This document shows positions 40,044 through 50,682 of a stretch of DNA of 64,000 bases, one piece after another. The DNA is taken from assembly GCF_019112545.1 (NCBI RefSeq), contig NW_025064915.1:51703-115702 (forward strand), written 5' to 3'. Below the pieces are notes generated by a model. It was not told the DNA's origin and made no database searches. It saw only the letters and a list, made by a program, of their open reading frames with translations. A program made the translations under genes and the position numbers. Source of the stretch: Guyanagaster necrorhizus (lineage: Eukaryota; Basidiomycota; Agaricomycetes; Agaricales; Physalacriaceae). Each line of letters opens with the position of its first letter. Position 1 is the first letter of the stretch.

Positions 40044-41831
40044 GTCGTAAAACTAAGTTCCTGCCTTTATGCATGAGAATTTCAGACCCCGCATAAATCC
40101 AAGACTTACTTCTTTGTGCGCATCAAAAGAACCATTCGTCGATCAAATAGCAAATAGGGCAACACCCTTGTAACATGTTGCTGTTCGCGCGGCGACATCG
40201 GACAGGCGAAATTTATATCGGGGGCCTAATCATAGTAATAGGCCGGAATCTGGTGCAAATAGCGTTGCTTAATCTGTTCCCATCGAATTGCCAATTAGAG
40301 CAGCAAATGAGGGCGAGAAAATATAAGTGACCAATGCATTCCCTCTCACCTCCTTCTAGATTGTTTTTTCATAATCTTTGTAAGGGGTGAAAAAGATCCA
40401 TATTTGGGGAAATTTACCGCCATGCGATCGTCAGTCATCGATGGATGATTGGATGATGGATAGATTCTGTCTTGCCTGTCCACATATCTCAGCAGGCGGC
40501 CTTTCCAATATGCTTGCTTCCCTTGCATACTGTATAATTCTCCTTATGACCAATCGCTCTGACTCAGCCGGGGCCCGTCGAAATCAGTGGCGCTCGCGCT
40601 AGCAGCTTTCGCTCCTCTCAAAAGTAGGAAGCAAAAAGAGCGGAGCCGACACAACGTCGGAATACGTCGGACCGATAACATTGCTGGTATGTCCAGGAGA
40701 CCCGGGGGAAAACTTCGCCGTGTGTAGCCGTGAAAGGGACGAATGGTATATGTCTGAGCAATCAAACAGTCTGGCAGTCGGAGCAAACGTCGGTTGCCCA
40801 GGAACCTTGCAGAGTTGTGCTCGTGGCAACTAGTCTCCGCTTGGAATCCGTTAAGGACGAAACGTTTGTTCTGGTTTCTGGTGTGTCGACTGAATCCTGT
40901 TGCAAGATGCTCCAGCGCCCTACAGCCTCGGATGCGCCAGTAGAGTTGATGTGGCGATCTCTCTAGTGGACAGCCATCTGCAATCCAGCACACGTGTCGT
41001 TATGTATCCTTGGCTGTTCCTACCGTGGAGAGCGGATAGCCGCTGAGTTGAATCGTTATCACGATACCGTCAATGAAGGTGAGTTTGAGTGGACGAAACG
41101 CTAAGCTCTAACGTATGGCGACAAAGAGGTGATGTTGGCTCCTTGAAATCGCGTGGGGTCATTCACCCGACTTTCATTTCGACATTCGGCGGCCTCATGC
41201 GGCCTCATGCGTCCTCATACTTTCTTGTTTCAGTCGGTTTTGTATATCTGAAAAAAAAAACACAGCCTACCACACGTAATTTATTCAGGTGGGACCCCGA
41301 CTCGTATTGAAATAAAGACTTCGGAGCTTTGATTGTGATGACCGACTCGGCAGGAGCGGACACTGGCAGGCATTCTATTCAGATCTTAAAGTTGCTTGAC
41401 GTAGATTCTAGTGGCGTGCAAGTACTTTGACGTGGATAGTACCCGAATCCAAGCAGAGATAAATCCCCGAGCTTCCTCCCCGGAAATGAAAGTACCAGCT
41501 GTCGGGGTGTGTATTGACGGCATTGTCCGAGTCCTGAGTTTGAAATCTGTTAGTTCTGTACTTGGAATGCTGAATTGCTAGAACTTACTAAGAAAAGACT
41601 GATGGATTGTTACTACAGTAAGAACGATACGGCGGAGATGTCAACTTGTTCCAATGTTTGCAGCGGCGGCCAAAGAAGAGAGCGAATTCTGCCGTTTTGA
41701 CTCCGTGGCTGTAAACTAGTATTTGCTTATATTGTTTTCTAAAGGCTATGACCTCATGGCAACGTGTTCGAATCCAACCAACTTTGGCGCCTCTCCTTTC
41801 TCTACTACTACGTTATACCTTTATTCCCTCA
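40044..41831. other. Intergenic, no supported gene
   Basis: Lies between the divergent transcription factor and DnaJ genes. A 149-codon minus ORF (40544-40993) is the longest, rich in Arg and Cys, without a recognisable domain; opposite-strand ORFs overlap it. Probably non-coding. Confidence 0.45.
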
Positions 41832-43631
41832 ATGATGCGCTGGCTGGCGGTCTTGTCGCTGGCTCTATTTATCTCTAACGTCTATGCTGACGGTGGCCTG
41901 TACCCCCCGGGTCTCCTACCACTTATTAACCGAGCGAATTCATTATTATCCACTGGTCAGTTCAATGAAGCGGCAAAGATATATACAGAGGCAATAGGTA
42001 CGTTGCTGGACGTATTTTGTATGATACACATCCTAATATTTGTGGTAGAACAGTCCCCTGCCGACTATCTGTTGTACTACAAGCGAGCCACAGCGTACTT
42101 CTCTCTTAGCCGACACGGACCGGCCTTGGATGACTTCAACAAAGTCCTTTCGCTAACGTCGGAGACGTTCGAAAATGCCCATTTCATGAAGGCGCGAATA
42201 CATGTCAAAGATGGGCATTTCTCCCAGGCGAGAGAATCGCTGCAACGCTTCATTTCCAAGAACAAAGGGGACCCCGCAGCCGTAGATTTGATGACGGAAC
42301 TGACGGAAGGGGAAACGATTGCAAAGAAGGTTGAGCAGGAACGAAAGGCCCACCTTTGGAATGCGTGTATAGAGAGCGCGAGCGCCGCACTGAAAACTGC
42401 GAGTCATTCGGTCGAACTTCGCCAAATGAGGGCGGAATGTTCTCTAGCTGCGGGAGATTTTGAGGGAGCCGTAGGTGACCTTACGTGGGTATCCTTCCGT
42501 TCCCTTCCCATGTCTGGATGCTGACGCGTCAACCCAGCCGTTTGACCTATCTCCTTCCCCCTTCAACATCTCTCCAGACGCGAATCTTCCGTCTTGACTA
42601 TTTCTTCTTACCTTCCTCACCTGCGGGCGTAAATGCGCTTAAGCAATGTCTACATTACGATCCTGATAACAAGACCTGTCTTTCTCTACACCGGATCGCG
42701 AAAGGCCTTGATAAAGGAATAGCCAAACTAGACGAGCTCTTATCTAACGAGGATTGGCGGGGTATCATCACGCTTCTAACAGGCAGTGGGAAAGCCAATG
42801 ACCTTATAAAGCGATTTGATGACGCAATGAAGGATAACACCGGTCGTGAGCAGCTACTATCGCCACCATCTTCGCGTAAGGATATGCCAATACCGCTTCC
42901 CAATCCTGCCAAGTTCTCGCCCCGGAGGCAGACTTTGGTTCGGTCGCTTTGTAAAGCCTACGTCAAATCGAACTCACGAAAGGCGGAGGAATGGTGCGAT
43001 CTGCTGCTTACGATGGACGGGTGCAATGACGATATCGACGGACTGGTTGGTCGCGGAGAGGCGCTCCTCAGAAATGAAGAATGGGATGAGGCGGTTAGAG
43101 TATTTGAGCGTGCGTTTGAAGCAAGTGGAAGAAGTGATCGGGACGTGGGTACCCTTTTCGTTTTCGGGAAATGTTTAAAATCTGACGTCCTTCTAGATAC
43201 ATTCTCGTGTGCAGAAGGCCCAGCGGTTGCTGAAACAAAGCAAACAGAAGGACTACTACAAGGTCTTAGATGTAGATCGCAGCGCCGACCAGAAGACTAT
43301 TAAGAAGGCATTGTAAGTATTCGAATTCTCAGAAACGACGGGGTAATCATAACTTCTTCACAGCCGGAAAGCAGCCTTGAAGGCGCACCCAGATAAGGGT
43401 GGTTCCGAAGCAAAAATGGCCGCCGTCAACGAAGCCTACGAAGTGCTGTCAGATCCCGAGCTGCGGACGCGTTTCGACAACGGCGAGGATCCCAATGATC
43501 CTATGGCACAGCAGGGAGGACACCCCTTCGCCAATGGACAACATCCTTTCACGCAATTTTTCCAACAGAGCAGCGGAGGATTCTCAGGCAGCGGCCGTCA
43601 GGGTGGATTCCAGTTCCATTTCGGACATTGA
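41832..43631 (+). CDS. ER-lumen DnaJ/TPR co-chaperone (DNAJC3/P58 type)
   Basis: Co-chaperone for ER Hsp70 (BiP/Kar2) that binds unfolded clients through TPR repeats and stimulates ATP hydrolysis through a C-terminal J domain. Start at 41832 because a classic signal peptide follows (MMRWLAVLSLALFISNVYA); an ATG at 41748 in the same frame would add 28 residues. TPR units are visible at LINRANSLLSTGQFNEAAKIYTEAI (split by an intron near 42000), YKRATAYFSLSRHGPALDDF, KARIHVKDGHFSQARE, and later LVGRGEALLRNEEWDEAVRVFERAF. The J domain begins KDYYKVLDVDRSADQKTIKKAFRK with an intron at about 43312, then the catalytic HPD in AHPDKGGSE, and ends in a Gly/Phe-rich tail finishing FQFHFGH. This order and roughly 500-residue length match animal DNAJC3. 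No HDEL-type retention signal. Confidence 0.92.
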
Positions 43632-43867
43632 TAGAGATGGCAATTTTCGTCGTTTGGATGGAACATTGTAGTATATAGCAGTAATGTAAGTTGCGTCAGA
43701 GAAAGTATGCCTGCATTGCGGAAGGAGCACTGACTCGCCAGCGGCCTGACCAAGGTGGCATTGTTGATTAGTCAGCGATCGAGCCTTGATCGTGTAATGG
43801 AACTGATCGACGCATCTTGACTTTGTACCACCATCATCCAGTACAGTCTGTCGAGTGGGGCCTACCG

Positions 43868-45228
43868 ATGGCGTCAGCATCGGCACAGTCACTTGAGGAG
43901 GCCGCCAATATTGCCACAGAGTTCATATACAGTTTGTTGCATTTCTTTCCTTACGTTCGTATGCTAAATCCGACTCCAGGTCTCGATAATCTACCAAACG
44001 AAATACGATTCATATGCGACGAAATAAAGATCAAGGATCAGAAAGCCCAAGGTAAGAACACGATTCTTTACAATGCATTCCTTTATCTGACAGCGTCATT
44101 TTTTTTTTAGAGATCCAAACGACAATTGAAACCGAATGCGCTAGGCACATCCAACTTTGCCAGAGTGGCGCTCCGTTCCCGCCAAACTACAAACCACCCT
44201 TGCAGTCAAAGATCTCCGAGGCATACAACAGGGTCCACAGGCTTCACGTGGAGAAAATTGAGCTTGCGACCAAAATGGTTGACCTCATCGAGCGCACGCG
44301 GACTCGATTGGGTGTTGATATCAATCGGGTGAAGAAGTTGCAGGGGGAGCCGCTCACGCCGGAGGCTGCTCCTCCTCAGACACGGAGCAGTGCTGCTGCT
44401 GCTGCTGCTGCTGATGTTGGAAGCGCGTATGCGTTTTCTGGTAGGGATCCTGCTGCTCAGATCAGCGAGAGCTTGAGGAGCGTCATGATCCCGAGTAGTA
44501 CTACCCCCGTGCAGGAGCTGAGACAGTCTCCGGCGGTCGTGTCGTTGACGACGGCGACGGCACCGTCTGGTGCTGCGACAAAAAGTTAGTCATAACTCGG
44601 TTTTCCTTTTTTTTTCTTTTTGTGGCATTGTTATCCTTCCTTTTTTTTTTTTTTTGTTTGTCTATCTCGTTACTCATTGTTCTCTATAACAAAAACTAGA
44701 ACGCCGATTGACTGCAGCGCCTTCTATCAAATTGCCAGCGAGGTCTCAGTCACCTGCGCCACCACCACCCAAGGCAGCTCAGGCACCCACGCACAGGCAG
44801 TCGAGGCTTTCGCGGCAGGTCCATCCGCCTGTGCCCGGCCCTGAGGAGGATGCCGAGGGTGAGGAAGAGGATGCGGAAGGTGAGGAAGACGACGAAGGGG
44901 AGGATGATAAGTTGTATTGTTTCTGTCAAAAGAAGAGCTTTGGCGATGTAAGCGTCTTTTTTCTTTCTACGGGTATTTCTCGAACGGTAGGGCTGACGAT
45001 CCTTCGCTTTTTAGATGATTGCATGCGATAGTGGCTTTTGTCCGTACGAATGGGTAAGTCTCCCCCGGTTAATGTATTCCATTGTTCGACGTTTTTGATA
45101 TTTATTTATTTTCTTTTTTTTTTTAGTTCCATATTTCGTGTGTGGGATTGAAAGCGGCGCCAGTGGATAAATGGTATTGCGATGCTTGTAAACCAAAGGT
45201 CATGGCTCGCAAGGCTAGGAAAAAGTAG
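43868..45228 (+). CDS. ING-family chromatin protein with PHD finger
   Basis: Subunit of histone acetyltransferase or deacetylase complexes; the PHD finger of this family reads H3K4 trimethylation. Start at 43868 (MASASAQSLEEA); 43817 is an in-frame alternative. The N-terminal ING domain has LDNLPNEIRFICDEIKIKDQKAQ, an intron, then IQTTIETECARHIQ and KISEAYNRVHRLHVEKIELA. A low-complexity linker follows, with an Ala run (44394-44412, GCT repeats), Pro-rich and Glu/Asp-rich parts. The C-terminal PHD finger is split over three exons: LYCFCQKKSFGD, MIACDSGFCPYEW, FHISCVGLKAAPVDKWYCDACK, with all Cys4-His-Cys3 ligands. It ends KARKK, a basic tail typical of INGs. Stop at 45226-45228. The gene starts 236 bases after the DnaJ gene on the same strand. 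Confidence 0.93.
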
Positions 45229-46228
45229 ATACCGAGAGTGATGGCGCTTGGACTATTTTGTTCTTTCTCGTATTTTTCTCCCCTACTTGTTATCGACGCA
45301 CTTTATCTATGTAACGGTCTCGTGATATAGGAATGATTCTATGGAAACTTGGGAAGACCTTGAAAATTGCTACCGGCGCCCAGGTCCAGGCGAGGTATGT
45401 AGATTTATTAATCATGTGCTTACTTTGTCGATTTGTAACGGACAGATTATAAATTATAGACGACTGGGGTATATATAAATCCAGAGGAAGTCGTCTTCAC
45501 TATACAAATCCTTCGCAATCCTCGGTGCAGCTGGGGGGGCATCGGAAGATGCACCTTCGACGCCCTGCCCTGCACGAAAGGCACGCCTCGATCCTAGCGG
45601 TCATTCGTAGTTTCCTCCTCATCGACGGACCGCGCTGCCCACCGCGCCGAATGTGAAGATCACCAAAGGTGGAGGACTACAGGAACGTCGAGGAGGTCGC
45701 TGCGGTGGATAGCGAGATCGAGACGCGGCGGGAGGTTTCGATGGCACCAACCAAACATCTCTGGTACTACTATCTCGACACGCATTCAGACCCCGGCTCC
45801 GAGGTGTTGGGGGGGGGGGGAATCTTGTTTATTAGCAGTGACACAGACCCAGAAATTCGCTGCTGCTACGTCCGTCCCGCTCGCTAACTTGGATGACGTA
45901 CACTGTCGCAAATGCCGCCGGACTCCCTTAGAGCGTGCTCAGTGTCCACATCAGGTGTCAAAGGCAAGGATTTTTCTATTCAGTAAACGTGATAACGACA
46001 CAAGCTTCTGCCAATAAGTCGTTCAATAGGCGTGCTTACTGGTAGGTTCTTCCGTGTACTTTTGCTTTTGCCAGACAGGGGTCACCCTTTTTGTACAACC
46101 GCTATCCCGGCGGTCGGCTCCCCTCCTCGACACACTGCCATCTGTAGTTCTGTGTTTGTAATCAGCATGGTCAACACCTTAGCAGGAGGTGAATATCTTC
46201 CATATGCTAGATGCAGAGCGATGAACCT
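45229..46228. other. Intergenic
   Basis: No gene supported. Contains a G10 run at 45809-45819. ORFs at 45669-45887 and 46032-46337 on the plus strand are without domains; the second lies opposite the DUF6606 relic. Confidence 0.45.
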
Positions 46229-47100
46229 TCAAAAAGCGAGGACTGCGGGGCTACGCGAAGTACGAGCCAAATGGGAGATCGCCTCCAGGGAAGGTTCGCC
46301 ATTCAACCCACAGAACATCGTCGTTGATTCGCTTTGAAAAACGCTTGACATCAGCCGCCCGCCTGCCTGCCCTCCTTGACCGTACAAAATACCCGTGAGA
46401 AGCTGTGTGATAAAGCGAGGGAGGATGCGCAGGCTCCCGCTCCTCAATTACATTGTGACCCGCTTTTCGGCTTGTTGGTGATGCCTCCTCCAGAAAATCG
46501 TTATGCATCTCCACCAAAAACGAGGCCAGTTCTTTACGAAAGGCGGGTAGTCTGAATGTCGTGCTAGGAAACGCTAAGGAAAAGAAGAGATTACGAGTTT
46601 TCCGATAGTGCCCCGTGACCCTTTTCGTTCGGAAACATGACCTCGAAGGGCCTCATAGATGACTTCTTCTTCTTCTTCTTCTTCTTCTTCAGGCTGCCTT
46701 CGAAAGACGACGGCCATGCGTTTCTGGGTATTGATGATGTGGCTAGACAAGTATATCTAGACCGCATCACGTTGGTATTGTTTCTTCTTCTTACAGGAAA
46801 TAAGAAAAATTATCGCTCTTACCTCCGATATTCCATCGATGACAGCTGTCGTTCTGCTTCCGCAGACCCAAGGGTGACGGTCAGAGTCGGAGTCGCTTTG
46901 AAATTCTGAAGCATATCCCACTTCTGTAGCTTGTGGACATCATTCTGAATCAGATACGCTCGATAGCGACGAGCGAGCGCACTCCAAAACAGCATCGCAT
47001 AACGCCGCGTCGTTGGATATACACCCCGGTCGTCCTGCTGAGGAAGAACCGGTGGCATGAAAACATGATTAACGATGTAGGTGAGCACGGAGTCGTCCAT
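46229..47100 (-). pseudogene. DUF6606 N-terminal relic of a giant basidiomycete protein
   Basis: From the ATG at 47100 the frame reads MDDSVLTYIVNHVFMPPVLPQQDD, the hallmark opening of DUF6606, which in basidiomycetes heads proteins of about 3,000 residues that also carry DUF3638 and DUF3645. After an intron (about 46766-46831) the domain continues IINTQKRMAVVFRRQ with a run of glutamates from a GAA microsatellite (46664-46691), VIYEALRGH, then a stop, KELASFLVEMHNDFLEE in a new frame, and mixed-frame pieces ITQLLTGIL and AADVKRFSKRINDDVLW. At least two frame changes are needed and nothing of the remaining 2,500 or so residues exists before the ING gene. The function of the family is not known. 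Confidence 0.75.
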
Positions 47101-48550
47101 GGTGGGGAGAAACGAGGGGGGTGGGAGGGCACTCGAGGCATTCCCACGATGTATGTATATATATTCTCCTTTTGCCCCCTTCACAGAAGGTAATCCACGA
47201 GGCAGTGCCTTGTCGAGGACGAGGGCGAGGGCGAGGGCGCGTTCGCGTTCCTCATTTATTATTTCGCTCAAATCTTACTGGTAGACTAAAGACATGATTC
47301 ATATTAAATAATACACTAATGCCATTTCTACAACTACAAGTACATTTCACCTGTTGGTTAGGACCTTAGAGATTTAACGTTTAATGGATACCGCCGACAG
47401 AGCATTCGAAAGAGATCGGGGCTGCCCTCTGCGATGAGGCTCTTCATGAGCACCCTGCACCGTTTCGAGGGGGAAAAAAAAGAAAAAAGAAAAGAGTTTG
47501 ACTTGGGAATTCAACAGACTGGGAAATTCTTCAGCTGGATCCCTATCGTTTGCGCTATCATCATCATCGACGGACAAGATCAATCTCGTAGTCGGCACGG
47601 GCACCACCACACCGGGGCTCGTTCACGGCCGATGAGGACGCGGTGTGTGTGTGTGGGGGGGGGGGGGGTACGTACTACTCCCAAATTCAAGCGTGTCGCT
47701 CACTCACTCGCACTAAGTTTCGTCGCACACGTGCTTACCACTCCCCCGCCTTCCGAGCTTCTCGACCAGATCTTCCACGACGTCCTTGTAATCTTCCACT
47801 CTGTAGATGGATGAATGGATAAGTTCATTTATTCAATGAGTACCAGTACCACCCACCCGCGTCCGCTATTTTATACCTTGCTATTACACCCTGCACTCAG
47901 ATCACAAAAATACTCTAATTGTTGGTTCCCGGACCGAACCGAATCAAGGAGAGCATGTATACATGGCGGCTCGAGACGCGTACTGACTTAATTCACAGCG
48001 GCGGAAGAGAAGAAAGAAGCGACCCCCCCCCCCCGACGACGCAGCCAACTGACCAGAAAGTAGATGAGGTCGATTCTTCTGTCCGTGAGAAAAAGAAAAA
48101 AAAAAAAAAAAGCCGCCACAACTTCACAACTTCGGTGCCGTCGAGCGGCGGCGGTGGAGGCGGCGGTGGGGGTATAGGGAGCATGATGCCCAGGAGGCGA
48201 GAACCGATTCGCAACTCGCAACTTCTCCACGCCACAGCCAAGAAGCGAACACAGCACCCGCGCACCCTGCTAGCTACCGCTACCCCGTCATCCAACACCG
48301 AGATAGATAAGGCCGCCCAGATCCTCCGTTGTGGCGAGAAACCCTGATGATGATGACACCGAGAACGGAAACGGCGGGAAAAAAAAAAAAAAGGAGATCT
48401 ATCGTCCGTCCCCGTCGGTAGCTGCCCCGGCGTCTTGAACGGTGATAAAAAGGAAAAAAGAAAAGAAAAGAAAAGAAAAAGAAATCAAGTCCCCCACACC
48501 AGCCACCAAAAAAAAAAACACATAGAATATTATTGGTACATTTTTTTTTT
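47101..48550. other. Low-complexity intergenic DNA
   Basis: No gene supported. It holds many simple tracts: GA/A-rich at 47470-47495, a GT run followed by G12 near 47646-47669, a C10 run near 48025, A-runs near 48097-48111 and 48380, and a GGC-rich patch at 48145-48172. A minus frame at about 47727-47800 could encode YKDVVEDLVEKLG but has no supporting exons. Confidence 0.5.
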
Positions 48551-48570
48551 TTACACTTTTTTGCGCAGAT

Positions 48571-48654
48571 TCACGTCATGCTGGGCCTCTCTCCCGGCCT
48601 CGAGCTGTTCAGTAGCGTTTCGAGCTGTCAGAGACCAAGGTCAGCGATAGTGAA

Positions 48655-48686
<32 letters not shown>

Positions 48687-49556
48687 GACCGCACCTGCTC
48701 CAGAACCTCCGAGCTCCCTCCAACGTTCGCATCGTTAACGTTAACGTTCACGCTCACGTTCACATCAGCTGCTCTCTATTCAAGTCAAGTCAAGTCAACC
48801 CCCCCCACCCCGGCAAACAACCAAAGGGGAGCGAGCACCACTCACCTGTTGTTCCTGCTTGATATTCTCCACGCCCACCGCCTTCCTCACGACGCTCCCC
48901 GCAGGGAACGGCAGCTCCTCCCGTGGGACGATATCGATGAGGAAATCAAACTGGTCCGATTTGCTCAGGGCCTTGGCGATATCGGATCGCGAGAGCGTGC
49001 GGCGCTTGTTGGAGTCGGCGATGATGAACGCGCGGGCGGTGATCTCTGCGATGAATACTGCGGGGGAGGAAAGAGAGAGAGAAAGGTCAAGGTCGTCCTT
49101 AATTGGGTGGAAGGGGGAGGGGGAGGTGACGCACTTTCGCAGGCCTTGCAGAACAAGATGGGCGCTACGTTGGGAAGAGGGGAGAGAGGGGGTGAGAGGG
49201 AGAGGTGTGAGGGTGATAAACCACAGTTTCCAAAGGAGGCCCGTACCATCCGCAGCAATCATCTTAACACTAGAACCATCAACATCGGAAAAAAAAACAA
49301 AAAAACAAACGGACAAGGGGCGGGGGCAGGGGCGGGGGGGGGGGGGGGGGGGGGGGATGTCTGTGGAAACGCTTACTTTGACATCCGGATCGCTCTTCAT
49401 GACTTTTTTGATTCGGGCGAGTGGGAGGGCCGGGTGTCGGAAGTCGGGCGTTTCTTGTTCAGCGGAGTCGACTTGGCGCTGCCAGAAGGAGCGCAGGAAT
49501 TCGTTGAGGGGGTCGCCGGCTTGGACGAAAGGCTGCTGTGGAGAGGAGGAGGTCAT
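48571..49556 (-). CDS. hap5: CCAAT-binding factor subunit NF-YC/Hap5
   Basis: Histone-fold subunit of the heterotrimeric CCAAT-binding complex (NF-YA/B/C; Hap2/3/5). Exon 1, 49556-49377, encodes exactly 60 residues from MTSSSPQQPF to PLARIKKVMKSDPDVK. Then two microexons: 49262-49247 (16 bases, MIAAD) and 49164-49135 (30 bases, APILFCKACE), and exon 4, 49057-48846: IFIAEITARAFIIADSNKRRTLSRSDIAKALSKSDQFDFLIDIVPRE in pieces. This is the full conserved histone fold. The tail has RAADVNVSVNVNVNDANV encoded by a GTTAAC-type repeat at about 48725-48770. In phase, the last exon ends at the TGA at 48571-48573; another frame would run to 48551. Intron 1 contains a 23-base G run (49334-49356 on the plus strand). 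Confidence 0.92.
49334..49356. repeat. G23 homopolymer in NF-YC intron 1
   Basis: Twenty-three consecutive G on the plus strand (C on the coding strand), inside the first intron. It could form G-quadruplex structures and is a likely site of sequencing error. Confidence 0.85.
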
Positions 49557-49845
49557 CGTGGTTGGTGGTCAAACCCTAGGAGGAGAGGGGGGTACCCCTA
49601 ACCCTAGGGATCCGGGTATTTCCGAGGAGCGGCGACTGGATGATTCAGAAGCCCCCCCCCCTTCCCATGTCTGAGGAATAAGGTGCTGGTGCATGTGCTA
49701 TGTGCATCGGGAACACGAAGCAAGCAAAGATACCATTTTACACGGTTGTTATATAGATAATAGATACACTACTCTGCAAAGCAATTCGGAATAAAGCAAA
49801 AAAAAAAAATATACAAATAAATATTATCCATCAGAGGAATCGGAA

Positions 49846-50682
49846 TCACAAGTTGTGCTGTGCGATATGGCGCATGATAGTTAGCGAAGTCATCAGCTCT
49901 GATGGAGGGGACGGGAGGGGGGAATGGAACGTTATCAGCAACAGCGCAAGCACCCCAAAAAAAGAAAAAAAACCGCGTCTCACCGACTGCCATATGGATG
50001 AACGCCTCGTATATCGTCAGGGTGTGCCCGGATACGCCGTACATGCGCACGTCGGGTCTCTTCAGGTCGTAATGGGCGACTAGGTAATTCTCGGCGCCGG
50101 TCGTGCACTGGAATCAGGAATCAAGAATCAGGGCAGACAGCCTCAGATAAGGGGGACGGGACGGGACTCACCGTCCACTCCTGTCCGTCGACCGACCGAT
50201 GGCTCCATCTGTACTCTCGCCCATCCGAGCCCGCAAACTTTCGTGACAGGGATCTACCCAATGCCATTCAGAATCCTGGGAGAAGNNNNNNNNNNNNNNN
50301 NNNNNNNNNNNNNNNNNNNNNNNNNNNNNNGGGGGGGGGGGGGTTGAAGAACAACTCACGATCCAAACAAGGATGTCTTCCTGAGATACTTGGACATAGC
50401 CTGGGACACCTTCCCGGCGGGCCGAACGAACGACACGGTTCCGAGCGACTCGTCGTGCAGGAAATCGAGCACGACGATGGGGTCTTGCGTGAAGGGCAGA
50501 GTGTCCCGGTGGCGGGACGCTCGGCGGTGCATGTTGTAGATCATAGTCGTCGGCGTTTGGGTTGGGGACGACGCGGGACGCGCCACGCGGAAGAAGAGTC
50601 GGTCGTAGATGTCGTCAAAGTCGGAGCCGGTGTTGGAGCCGGTCCTGTCTTCCAGAATGTACGGTAGGGGTCCTCGTTGCAT
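49846..50682 (-). CDS. DUF6593-type protein, interrupted by an assembly gap
   Basis: Agaricomycete protein of the DUF6593 type; function unknown. Start at 50682 (MQRGPLPYILEDRTGS). The first exon carries a beta-rich region with DPIVVLDFLHDESLGTVSF and ends SQAMSKYLRKTSLF. The gap of N at 50286-50330 follows, then FAGSDGREYRWSHRSVDGQEW, the signature GSDG-EYRW segment, an intron at about 50111-50172, CTTGAENYLVAHYDLKRPDVR, GHTLTIYEAFIHMAV, an intron with a poly-T tract, and a short helical end ELMTSLTIMRHIAQHNL with TGA at 49846-49848. All flanking frames are consistent, so the gap most likely lies in an intron and the gene is intact. Confidence 0.75.
50286..50343. other. Assembly gap (45 N) followed by a G13 run
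   Basis: N at 50286-50330, then thirteen G at 50331-50343. The gap borders a homopolymer, so it probably marks a long poly-G tract that could not be sequenced. Confidence 0.95.

Noticed and set aside
40544..40993. 149-codon minus ORF as a gene
   Set aside because: No domain, odd composition, overlapped by opposite-strand ORFs, and no splice context.
47727..47800. Coding exon YKDVVEDLVEKLG on the minus strand
   Set aside because: No partner exon on either side and the surroundings are simple repeats.
49575..49610. Telomere-like ccctaaccctag near the NF-YC start
   Set aside because: Only two partial repeat units; no array, and a conserved gene lies directly beside it.
48855..49674. Long plus-strand ORFs (over 250 codons) opposite NF-YC
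   Set aside because: They are shadows of the real minus-strand histone-fold exons and G-rich introns; composition is biased (Gly/Arg/Glu).
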